Source: Cyclobacteriaceae bacterium
GTDB lineage: Bacteria > Bacteroidota > Bacteroidia > Cytophagales > Cyclobacteriaceae
Assembly (NCBI GenBank): GCA_016787565.1
Contig: JAEUUG010000009.1
Location: forward strand, 62,001 to 126,000
DNA length: 64,000 bases
Direction of reading: 5' to 3'
Of the stretch, positions 35,638 through 43,954 are shown piece by piece; within the stretch, counting starts at the first letter, position 1; every line of letters begins with the position of its first letter. The notes beneath the pieces are model-generated. The model was not told where the DNA came from and searched no databases. It saw only the letters and a list, made by a program, of their open reading frames with translations. A program made the translations under genes and the position numbers.

Positions 35638-36723
35638 TCAGAAGTTCACAACTTTTTCATATGCTTTCTTTGGCTGTAAGTCTTTGTCGAAGAGTAACGG
35701 GTAATCTTTCCGGTTACGTACCGGGAAATTATCCAGCCAACTGCGTCTGTCAGAAATATTCCAGAACGTTACACTTTCAATAGCATCTTTATGTTTTCTG
35801 AACAATTCGAAACAACGTGCATACATCTCCATCTGTTGTTGTTCCATTTCTTGTGTAAATACAATATTGTCATCTTCAGGAGTTCGTTCTCTTCGTCCAT
35901 GCTCTTTTGCATAAACAGAAATATCAAGCTCTGTAATATGCAGGGGAATGCCGAGCTGTGAGAAACGAATCAAGGCACTGTCGAGGTACTGTTCAACAGG
36001 TTCGTAAATACCCAGGTGAGCTTGCATACCCAGTCCATGAACAGGTATTCCGCGTTCTTTCATATCCTTTATCAACTTGAATATTTTTTCCCGTTTATCG
36101 GGATACATTTCATTGTAATCGTTGTAGAACAGCAACGCATCCGGGTCTGCTTCATGGGCATATTCAAACGCTTTCGAAATGTATTCCTCGCCACAGATTT
36201 TATACCACGGTGACTGGCGATAAAATTCATTCGGGCTATCAGAGATAGCTTCGTTTACGACATCCCAAGCGTAAATTTTTCCCTTGTAACGGCTCACGAT
36301 TGTTGTAATGTGAGCCTTTAATCTACCGAACAGCACCTCTTTTGAAACCGTGTCGCCACGGGCATCAACAAATAACCAGTTGGGAACCTGGTTGTGCCAT
36401 AACAATGTATGGCCCCGAAGCTTCATGTTGTTTTGCTGCGCAAAATTCACAATGGAGTCGGCACGATCCCAGAAGTATGTATTCTCAGCCGGGTGAATGG
36501 GACCCATCTTCATCGCATTCTCGGCTGTCAAGCTATTGAATTCTTTACGAATGAACTGCGCTTCATCTGTTTTCAAAGCATGTGCTGAAATAGCCACACC
36601 CACCGGAAAGTAGGAGGCATAGTAATCCTTTAAACCATTTGACTGGAAATTATGGTCTGTATTTTTCGTATTGCACGAGACTATAAACCAAACCAAGAAT
36701 ATAAATAGGATTAGCTGCTTCAT
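35638..36723 (-). CDS. GH10 endo-1,4-beta-xylanase lipoprotein
   Basis: A 361-aa enzyme. The ATG at 36723 is chosen because it yields a lipoprotein signal (MKQLILFIFLVWFIVSC, Cys17), while the longer reading adds a 15-residue tail overlapping the upstream gene. The catalytic acid is Glu158 (WDVVNEAI) and the nucleophile Glu265 (HITELDIS), the two GH10 signatures. Other hallmarks are LRGHTLLWHNQVPNW and FYNDYNE. Lipidation suggests placement on the outer membrane, facing the surface or the periplasm, to cut the xylan backbone. GH10 tolerates substituted xylan, which fits a glucuronoxylan locus. It is the seventh gene, after GH43 by 10 bp. Confidence 0.96.
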   Translation of the reverse strand: MKQLILFIFLVWFIVSCNTKNTDHNFQSNGLKDYYASYFPVGVAISAHALKTDEAQFIRKEFNSLTAENAMKMGPIHPAENTYFWDRADSIVNFAQQNNMKLRGHTLLWHNQVPNWLFVDARGDTVSKEVLFGRLKAHITTIVSRYKGKIYAWDVVNEAISDSPNEFYRQSPWYKICGEEYISKAFEYAHEADPDALLFYNDYNEMYPDKREKIFKLIKDMKERGIPVHGLGMQAHLGIYEPVEQYLDSALIRFSQLGIPLHITELDISVYAKEHGRRERTPEDDNIVFTQEMEQQQMEMYARCFELFRKHKDAIESVTFWNISDRRSWLDNFPVRNRKDYPLLFDKDLQPKKAYEKVVNF

Positions 36724-36733
36724 TCTATTGGAA

Positions 36734-37828
36734 TTAGTTATAAGGTGTAATGGCCTGAATGGTTCCATCGGCCTGGTGCTGCAATTCAGTAACTTTCACA
36801 TTGCGCAAATGTGTTTTTCCGGAGAGTTGCACATCGTGATAGAACAAATACCATTTGCCCTTCACTTCAACAATAGAATGATGATTCGTCCAACCTTCAA
36901 CCGGATTCAGCACAATGCCCTGATAGGTAAAAGGACCGTACGGAGAATCGCCAGTGGCATAACAGATTAAATGTGTATCGCCTGTGGAATAGCTTAAATA
37001 ATATTTGTTGTTGTACTTATGCATCCAGGCTGCTTCGAAGAAACGTTTGTCGTTTTGACTTTCCGTGAAAAGATTCCCTTGTGCATCAACCAGTTTTACT
37101 TCTTTAACCGTTTCGGCAAAACTTTTCATATCAGGCGATAGTTTAGCAATACGGGGCAATACAGCAGTTTCTTCAGCACTGCGAAGTTTTCCGTTTGCAT
37201 CGTATTGGTTGTTGTTCCACCGTTGCAATTGACCTCCCCAGATTCCTCCAAAGTACATGTAGAAAGATCCATCTGTATCCTGAAAAACACATGGGTCAAT
37301 GCTATAGCTGTTGGCAATAGGGTTGGGCATAGCGGTAAACGGGCCTTCAGGATTTTTGCTGGTGGCCACACCAATTCGAAAAATGTCTTCCTTATCCTTT
37401 ACGGGGAAATAGAGATAATATGTATTGTTAGCATACGCTGCATCCGGAGCCCACAATTGCCGACCTGCCCATGGAATATCTTTAACATCGAGGGCTACGC
37501 CATGATCAGTTACTGCCCCGCCAACCGAATCCATGGATAAAATATGGTAGTCGCGCATATCGAAGTGATCTCCGTTGTCATTCTCGGGAGTTCCGGCTTC
37601 AATATCATGGGAGGGATATATGTAGATCCGGTCGTTGAAAACATGGGCAGATGGATCAGCAGTGTAAATATGACTGACCAGCGGTTGTGATATTGGCGCA
37701 GGAACAGCGGCAACAGAATCCTGACCAGATTGCTCTGCACTTTCTTTTTTTCCGCAGGATAGTAAGAGTGCCGCAAATACTACGGTGAAACTTAATCGAA
37801 TTAATCTCTTTTTCATTTTCATGATCAT
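36734..37828 (-). CDS. GH43 family lipoprotein (xylosidase/arabinofuranosidase)
   Basis: A 364-aa enzyme with a lipoprotein signal (FAALLLSCGKK). Catalytic residues of the five-bladed propeller: the base Asp in YTADPSAHVF, the pKa-modulating Asp in SYSIDPCVFQD and the acid Glu in FFEAAWMHKYN. The subfamily that reads DPSAHVFNDRIYIYPSHD contains beta-xylosidases and arabinofuranosidases of xylan loci. The expected role is trimming terminal xylose or arabinose in the periplasm after GH67/GH115 remove glucuronic acid. It is 15 bp from the GH115 gene and 10 bp from GH10. Confidence 0.93.
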   Translation of the reverse strand: MIMKMKKRLIRLSFTVVFAALLLSCGKKESAEQSGQDSVAAVPAPISQPLVSHIYTADPSAHVFNDRIYIYPSHDIEAGTPENDNGDHFDMRDYHILSMDSVGGAVTDHGVALDVKDIPWAGRQLWAPDAAYANNTYYLYFPVKDKEDIFRIGVATSKNPEGPFTAMPNPIANSYSIDPCVFQDTDGSFYMYFGGIWGGQLQRWNNNQYDANGKLRSAEETAVLPRIAKLSPDMKSFAETVKEVKLVDAQGNLFTESQNDKRFFEAAWMHKYNNKYYLSYSTGDTHLICYATGDSPYGPFTYQGIVLNPVEGWTNHHSIVEVKGKWYLFYHDVQLSGKTHLRNVKVTELQHQADGTIQAITPYN

Positions 37829-37843
37829 TTTAGTGAATAGTCT

Positions 37844-40411
37844 TTAAAATTTTGTTTCGGGTGGCCCTAAGTAACTTGGCTGAACGCCTCCGAAATCGAG
37901 CACCACTTTCTGCAAGATAACACCAGGATGGATCATCCAAAACTTAATCGTGTGTTTACCCGGTTGTGCTATAGAATGGGTGGTGGTTTTGATATTGATG
38001 TTGTTAGCTACCCATTTTTCCCAGACCTTGAGTTGGTTGCCATCTGCATTAAGGCTCACAATCTGTGGAATCTCATCATCGATGGAAATAGCATACTGCA
38101 AGCCCGTTTTGGTGTTATGAAAATTGAGTGTCGGTGAAAAGTACAACTTTATGGTAGCCTCACCTTGACTGTAGGTGTAAACTTCATATTCAATGTGAGG
38201 AGATGCGGTTGATATGGTTTGAATGGGTGCTGTTACCGGGAAAGGAGTTATTGCTGAACCCGTTTTACCATGATTTGGAAGAACCATCCAGTTAAACTCC
38301 TTTGTATTAATGATGGAAGAAGTATGGTGTGCTTCGACAGCAACATATCCATCCTTTTCATAGAACACATTACCAACTGCGTTACCGGGTATTAAGTGTC
38401 TTGCGTGGCGCGATGTTGGTTCCGGTTCAGGTTTAGTTTCAACACCCTTGGTTACATAGCTAACGGCTGGCATTTTGTTGACAGTAGGTTGTTGCCAGTA
38501 GGTATAACCAATGTGCGTCTGACTCATCATATGATTCCACTTTCCATTATTACGTTGATGATAATCAACTGTAATCAATGAATCCTTCCGGAAGTGTTCC
38601 TTTACCTTATCTGCATATGCATTAGCCCGGATATCATTTCTTTCGGCAGCTTGTTTATTGCGTCCGACATAATAATACATCTCGTACAAATTGGCACTGG
38701 CCAGTATGGGATGCCAAATCAATTGATAATACGCCTCTTGTTGTGATGCGTCAAGTTGCTCAGCGAGTTTGGCTGCACTGGAACCCAACTCACGATATTC
38801 CATGACTACCCGTTCGAATTCATTGTAGTGTTTTAAACTATACGTTGTTTCACTTAGTAATTCTGGTTTTACCCGACCCGCATATTTTGAGTACATGGAC
38901 AGGAGAGAAGCCATTTCGGTGGCATGTTTAACGCCAAACTGTTGGGTGCACCATTGTTCTGTATACGCCTGCAATTGATCACCGTGAATAGCATCCGGAT
39001 TCCATGCATAATCCAGAAAAAAGGAGATTGGAAATTCCATCGGCTTTAGGTCACCAACATTCACAATCCAAAGTTTTGTTGCGTCATGCTGATAGGCCAG
39101 GTGCATTTGTTCCCAAACCCTTTCTATCGGGTTAGTGTTAATCCATTTATAATTACGGGGACCGCCTACATAGTCAAAATGATAGTAGATACCATAGCCG
39201 CCTGCACGTTTGGGTTCATTCATGTGGGGTAGTTTGCGTATGTTGCCCCAATTGTCATCGCATAACAGCAAGGTAACATCATCGGGTACGCGCATGCCGT
39301 TATCATAATAATCCTGAACCTCCTTGTAGAGCGCCCAAACCTGTGGCGTCTCCGTAACTTTCTTTTTGGTTGTCTGTTCAATGATCTTTCGCTGATCGGA
39401 AACAATTCGCTGCAGTAATGCGATATTACTTTCTTCCGACATAGGTTCATCGCCATCGCCACGCATCGCCAGCGTAACGATGCTTTCGTAGTTACCCATA
39501 CGTTCAATACCCTCACGCCAAAATTCACGCAGTGTTGAATCGTTGGTAGCATAATTCCATTTACCTCCCTTGTAGCGTTGCCACTCCACATGCGCACGCA
39601 TCATGGGTTCATGATGCGAGGTACTGATCACAATTCCATATTCATCGGCAAGCTTGGGGTTGAGCGGATCTTCCGTATAAAAACTTTGGCCCCACATGGC
39701 AGGCCAAAGGAAATTACCCTTCAGCCGGAGTATCAACTCGAATACTTTCTTATAAAATTTACTGTTAAAACCTCCATAATTCTCATTAACCCATCCTCCA
39801 AGTGCTGGCTGTTCATCATTCAAAAAGATACCCCTATACTGCACAACAGGTTCACCCTGTGTGTGCAAACCGGGTAAAATAAACAGGCTCGCACTTTTCT
39901 TTGGTGGGACATCAGCCCACCAATACCATGGAGAAATTCCGACCTGTTTTGAAAGTTCATAGATTCCGAAAATGGTTCCGCGCTTATCACTACCCACGAT
40001 GACCAACGCCCGATCAACACCTTTCATTGGTTTCTCCACCACCTGAATGAGAAAGGTTTCCCATTTACTCTGAACAGATGTTACATTGATCTTTTTGTTT
40101 TGGATGAGTTGGTTAATCAATTCACTTTTTCCAATCGTGCCAATAATAACCGCTTCTCGTTCTTTCGATTTACCTGTATGTAACAAAGGTTTGGTACCGG
40201 TGACTTTTGAAATATCTTCCTGAAGATCGTTGGCTGCCCGAATCACTCCGGGAAATTCGTTTTTATCAATCCAAAGCGAGGTTGATTTTCCGGATGATGA
40301 AAGTCTGAAATACCCGGCCTTGTCTTTTGTTGATACATAGCTATTTTGGGCAGCCACTGGTAAGGTCTGCAATAAGAGCAAAAGAAGTATTGCTATGTTT
40401 CGATGAGTCAT
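37844..40411 (-). CDS. GH115 xylan alpha-1,2-glucuronidase
   Basis: An 855-aa enzyme with a Sec signal (MTHRNIAILLLLLLQTLPVA). It removes (4-O-methyl)glucuronic acid from internal as well as terminal xylose residues of polymeric glucuronoxylan. Layout: N-terminal domain similar to the alpha-glucuronidase N domain (~25-165), TIM barrel (GIFLNDEQPALGGWV, EPMMRAHVEW, RGDGDEPMSEES, LLCDDNWGNIR), helical region with FGVKHATEM, and a C-terminal beta domain (YVAVEAHHTSSI ... HPGVILQKVVLDFGG). These are hallmarks of the family and the length is normal. Working together with GH67 in one operon, it indicates processing of both polymer and oligosaccharides. Neighbours: GH30 (19 bp) and GH43 (15 bp). Confidence 0.95.
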   Translation of the reverse strand: MTHRNIAILLLLLLQTLPVAAQNSYVSTKDKAGYFRLSSSGKSTSLWIDKNEFPGVIRAANDLQEDISKVTGTKPLLHTGKSKEREAVIIGTIGKSELINQLIQNKKINVTSVQSKWETFLIQVVEKPMKGVDRALVIVGSDKRGTIFGIYELSKQVGISPWYWWADVPPKKSASLFILPGLHTQGEPVVQYRGIFLNDEQPALGGWVNENYGGFNSKFYKKVFELILRLKGNFLWPAMWGQSFYTEDPLNPKLADEYGIVISTSHHEPMMRAHVEWQRYKGGKWNYATNDSTLREFWREGIERMGNYESIVTLAMRGDGDEPMSEESNIALLQRIVSDQRKIIEQTTKKKVTETPQVWALYKEVQDYYDNGMRVPDDVTLLLCDDNWGNIRKLPHMNEPKRAGGYGIYYHFDYVGGPRNYKWINTNPIERVWEQMHLAYQHDATKLWIVNVGDLKPMEFPISFFLDYAWNPDAIHGDQLQAYTEQWCTQQFGVKHATEMASLLSMYSKYAGRVKPELLSETTYSLKHYNEFERVVMEYRELGSSAAKLAEQLDASQQEAYYQLIWHPILASANLYEMYYYVGRNKQAAERNDIRANAYADKVKEHFRKDSLITVDYHQRNNGKWNHMMSQTHIGYTYWQQPTVNKMPAVSYVTKGVETKPEPEPTSRHARHLIPGNAVGNVFYEKDGYVAVEAHHTSSIINTKEFNWMVLPNHGKTGSAITPFPVTAPIQTISTASPHIEYEVYTYSQGEATIKLYFSPTLNFHNTKTGLQYAISIDDEIPQIVSLNADGNQLKVWEKWVANNINIKTTTHSIAQPGKHTIKFWMIHPGVILQKVVLDFGGVQPSYLGPPETKF

Positions 40412-40430
40412 AGTTTCCGGTTGTTATGTA

Positions 40431-41822
40431 TCAAATATCCATGACCACAGTAGTAATCGACTTTGATGGAAGAATAATCAAATCCGAAACAACTGCCGTA
40501 ACGGACTGAAAGTAACTTCCTTGCTTACTTTGAATGACACGTACAGCAGTTACTGTTTTACCTGCAGGTGTAAGCTGAACCTTACTTTCTCCAGCACTAG
40601 TATTGATCAGAATTACCGTAAGCTTAGTGTTCGCTGGGTTTACAAACGCTGACGAAATTACATTCGCATTCGAAGACGTTGCGCTTACGCGATGGTATCC
40701 ATTGTCAACATGTTTGGAGAAATGTTTTATCAGGTAATAGAATGGCGTAACGGTATACTGGCCACTATTGGTAACACTGACCATCCCAGCATCGGTTCCG
40801 CTTGTTGGGGTAGCCCAAACCAATTTCCAATAAATGCAGCCGGAGGAATTGGCATGAATCAATGCATGCTGGATAAAGACAGCCGTGTTAAACCAATCCA
40901 AATTATCTGAAAACTCAGTCATAATATTTGGCTTTGTGGTGAAACTTCCAATGCTTTGAAGGGATGAAACAACTTGTGAAGCCGCAGTACCTGAATTGAT
41001 GTTGTAGGGATGGTAGGCCAGCGCACCGCAATGGGTCTTGTCTTTCAAAAGATTGGCAAAAGCAGAAAAGGTTGGAACATCCTGTGATTCCGGGCCGATC
41101 ATGATGGGTGCATTCGGTAAGTCTTTTATCTTATTATAAACATTGTCAAAGGCTGTAGTATAGCCAGGGAAGTCACTTGTTTCTGTCGCTCCCCATTGGC
41201 AGGTTGTCCAGCCCGTATTGATGTAGGTGGGTTCGTTCTGTATACTGAAGTAATCCGGATGAAAGGGGAGGTGCTCCAATATATCCACACAATACTGACC
41301 GAAAGCATTGTACATGAAATTGCCGCCTTCTTTTTTAAGTGTACCACCGCGGCCTGAGTTGTTACTTTTCAAACCGGCAGGAGGGCCCCATGAACTGAGC
41401 AATACTTTTGCATTAGGTGTTCTCATTTTGAGCATGGTGTATAATTCATTTGTTGCATCCCAGTGCAGTTTAGAGTTATCGTCATTCATCACAGTTGTAC
41501 TGGTAGTTGTGGGATAACCATCCGGATAATACCAATTCTTAAACCTGACAATATCAATTCCCAGATCGGTAAAAATGAGATCAGCGATTTCATTTTTCTT
41601 ACTGCTGGATGTCATCCAGTTACTATACCATGTAAGGGCACCCCCGAAGCCGATCATTTCCTGATGCACTTCAGCCATATTGATTGTAATGAAAACAGGT
41701 GCAGGTTCTGCTGGTTTGGGTTCTGACCCCTCACTTCCGCACGATGAAAAAAGAATTGCAGTGACAGTTACAAAAAAAAGTCCGGTGAGGATTACGATGT
41801 TACATTTCACTATTGCTTTCAT
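40431..41822 (-). CDS. GH30 family xylanase (probable glucuronoxylanase) lipoprotein
   Basis: A 463-aa enzyme with a lipoprotein signal (AILFSSCGSE, Cys28) and a flexible Glu/Pro-rich linker, suited to surface display. The catalytic acid is Glu197 (SIQNEPTY) and the nucleophile Glu303 (IMTEFSD). The barrel (GFGGALTWYSNW, LLSSWGPPAGLKS) is followed by a C-terminal beta-sandwich (~365-460), the domain order of GH30. The absence of a larger N-terminal region and the context favour the glucuronoxylanase-like group, which needs a glucuronosyl branch for cutting. The exact subfamily cannot be settled by eye. It probably starts surface digestion along with GH10. Confidence 0.88.
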   Translation of the reverse strand: MKAIVKCNIVILTGLFFVTVTAILFSSCGSEGSEPKPAEPAPVFITINMAEVHQEMIGFGGALTWYSNWMTSSSKKNEIADLIFTDLGIDIVRFKNWYYPDGYPTTTSTTVMNDDNSKLHWDATNELYTMLKMRTPNAKVLLSSWGPPAGLKSNNSGRGGTLKKEGGNFMYNAFGQYCVDILEHLPFHPDYFSIQNEPTYINTGWTTCQWGATETSDFPGYTTAFDNVYNKIKDLPNAPIMIGPESQDVPTFSAFANLLKDKTHCGALAYHPYNINSGTAASQVVSSLQSIGSFTTKPNIMTEFSDNLDWFNTAVFIQHALIHANSSGCIYWKLVWATPTSGTDAGMVSVTNSGQYTVTPFYYLIKHFSKHVDNGYHRVSATSSNANVISSAFVNPANTKLTVILINTSAGESKVQLTPAGKTVTAVRVIQSKQGSYFQSVTAVVSDLIILPSKSITTVVMDI

Positions 41823-41831
41823 ACTTTCTCA

Positions 41832-43784
41832 TCAGCGATTCAACTGCTCTGTTGTAAATGGCGATGCGGGCAATCCTTCCCTGTTGTATAAGTTTGCACC
41901 TTGGGGATTATCCGCCCAGGCATATCGCACATAGTGTGGTTCCAAAATTTTGTCACTCCATACGACTACAGTACCGTTGTCCAGCAAAGCGTTGGCCCAA
42001 ACAAACTTTTTGTCGACACCGGCAATGGCGAAATGATGTAATTCTTCACCGTCAATTGCCAGTAGACCACTACCTGCATCTGAAAATGAAATCACAATCT
42101 TGTTACCGACCACTTTATGTGATTTGTAAAGAGGGCCTGAGGACACAACATGTATATCGCCATAGGCAACTTTTTGAGCTGCCAAGGCTAGTCGTTCGCC
42201 TACTGGTTTTTTGTTTCCCGGATGGATGTCATTCCACTCACCCAAATCAATGGTGACGGCCATTCCTGTATTTGGCACCCGCAATGTTCTCAACTGCGCA
42301 TCGCGTACTGTGGCCCAGCCACTTTCTTCGGGAGAATAATTTACATCCATGAAGTTGGGAAGTTGTGCATACAAAAAAGGGAGATTACTTTGTTGCCATT
42401 GTTTCCTCCAATCAGCGATAAGTGCGGGCAAAAGTTGCCGATACTCTTCAGCTCTCCCCGCATTGCTTTCTCCCTGATACCACACCACACCTTTAACTGC
42501 ATAATTCGTTACGGGCGCTATCATTGCATTGAATAATGCAGTGGGTTGATTTTGAGCTGCTATCCCGTTAACACCCGGCTCGCTTCGTTCATAAACTTCA
42601 CCCACCTTGTATTGCCAGTATCCTTTCAAGTCGATGGTGTTATCTCCGGCTGAAAGGTAGTACGGTTTATCTGGTACAAAACCTCCTTTACCTCCGTTGT
42701 TAATGACACGAACAACTAAAATATTCTTTCCTGCTTTCAGCAATCCTGCAGGTACACTATATCTTCTTTGTGGATATTGATACGAAGTGCTGCCAATGAG
42801 CACGCCATTGATATACATGTAATCAGCATCCACTATTCTTCCCAGGGCAACCTTTGCAGATAGCCCTGCCACAGTAGCTGGCAGATCAATTTCCCTTCGA
42901 TACCACACTACACCGTCAAAATTCCGGATGCCTTGATCTTCCCAGTAGCCTGGGATGTTGATCGTCCGCCAAGCCTTTGGAACATATGTTGTGTCATACC
43001 AAACTTTTGGTTCCGTGAGGCCCTTATCATCAGTGTTTTTTTTAATTCGTAATTGATTTGCTTCACGGGCAGCGCGATTCGCAACGTTCACATATGTGGT
43101 ATCTTTATTCTTTTGAATGGTGATAGCGTGTTGTGGAAATGATTGAAGTCCTTCTTCACTTGTCCAGGCTTCAATCGGTGTTCCTCCTACACTGGCGTTG
43201 ATAATGCCAATCGGCACACGGTATTGTTCATAGAGTTTTTTTGCGAAGAAATATGCTACAACCGAAAACCGGGTTACATCTTTTGGATTGGCAGTAAGCC
43301 ATTTTCCTCCGGTAATGTCATCCGTTCGGCCATTTAAATTGGTGGCGGTGGGTACCGTAAAATTTCGGATCGCTGGATTATGAGCGTGTTCTATTTCGGA
43401 GGCATACCTTTCCTTATGCAATTCGAGCGTATGCACCATGTTCGACTGTCCTGCGCAAAGCCAAACATCACCAGCCAGTATATCGCTCAATATAATTGTA
43501 TTGCTTGCCTTGATCTCCATCACGTATGGACCGCCTGCCTTGATGGGAGCGAGGAGTACATTCCATTTTCCATCAGCTCCCGTTAGCGTTGTGTAATTTT
43601 TTCCAATAAAGCTGACCTTTACCTTTTCACCTGGTTGGGCCCATCCCCATATTTTCAGCTTGGTATCGCGCTGAACAACCATACTGTCACCAACTAAAAG
43701 CGGCAAGCGAACTTGCGCATGAACTTCAGTGCCACTGTTCAGGCAGCCAAAATAAAAAAGTAGTGCGCTTAGTATAATTTTCAT
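41832..43784 (-). CDS. SASA-family carbohydrate acetylesterase (annotated sialate O-acetylesterase type)
   Basis: A 650-aa enzyme with a Sec signal (MKIILSALLFYFGCL). An N-terminal beta domain (~25-95) precedes an SGNH hydrolase: nucleophile Ser114 in LCAGQSNM, the second block VKGVVWYQGESNAGR, and an Asp/His block EWNDIHPGNK. A jelly-roll insert (~265-385, GVVWYRREIDLPA, YINGVLIGS) interrupts the hydrolase domain, as in sialate O-acetylesterases and CE20-type xylan/xyloglucan acetylesterases. No sialic-acid gene is nearby, and it lies in a xylan operon, so removal of acetyl groups from acetylated glucuronoxylan is the better guess. It is the first enzyme gene after SusD, following a 170-bp gap with a hairpin. 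Confidence 0.87.
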   Translation of the reverse strand: MKIILSALLFYFGCLNSGTEVHAQVRLPLLVGDSMVVQRDTKLKIWGWAQPGEKVKVSFIGKNYTTLTGADGKWNVLLAPIKAGGPYVMEIKASNTIILSDILAGDVWLCAGQSNMVHTLELHKERYASEIEHAHNPAIRNFTVPTATNLNGRTDDITGGKWLTANPKDVTRFSVVAYFFAKKLYEQYRVPIGIINASVGGTPIEAWTSEEGLQSFPQHAITIQKNKDTTYVNVANRAAREANQLRIKKNTDDKGLTEPKVWYDTTYVPKAWRTINIPGYWEDQGIRNFDGVVWYRREIDLPATVAGLSAKVALGRIVDADYMYINGVLIGSTSYQYPQRRYSVPAGLLKAGKNILVVRVINNGGKGGFVPDKPYYLSAGDNTIDLKGYWQYKVGEVYERSEPGVNGIAAQNQPTALFNAMIAPVTNYAVKGVVWYQGESNAGRAEEYRQLLPALIADWRKQWQQSNLPFLYAQLPNFMDVNYSPEESGWATVRDAQLRTLRVPNTGMAVTIDLGEWNDIHPGNKKPVGERLALAAQKVAYGDIHVVSSGPLYKSHKVVGNKIVISFSDAGSGLLAIDGEELHHFAIAGVDKKFVWANALLDNGTVVVWSDKILEPHYVRYAWADNPQGANLYNREGLPASPFTTEQLNR

Positions 43785-43906
43785 GATATTCCGCTTAACA
43801 AAACTCTAAGATGCTTCGGAAAAGAATCGCCTGCGTCACCTGTTCATTCTGAGTTGCCAGTCATGTGAATGAAAGTAACAGACAAGAATCTAAGAAACTT
43901 TAAAAT

Positions 43907-43934
43907 CGTGGGGCTACCAAACGGTAACCCCACG
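43907..43934 (-). terminator. Intercistronic hairpin between susD and the enzyme genes
   Basis: On the minus-strand transcript, a 12-bp stem (CGTGGGGTTACC / GGTAGCCCCACG) with one G-U pair and a GTTT loop is followed by ATTTTAAAGTTTCTT. The stem begins 21 nt after the susD stop. On the plus strand the same pair is a C-A mismatch, so the structure is optimised for the locus transcript. It could be an attenuator or a 3' stabiliser that sets a higher level of susCD than of downstream enzyme mRNA. Confidence 0.65.
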
Positions 43935-43954
43935 AGTAAGTATTGACTGCGTTA

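Noticed and set aside
41832-43784. Sialic acid metabolism
   Set aside because: No sialidase, sialic acid lyase or transporter is near; the operon is for xylan, so the sialate name is probably only a family label.
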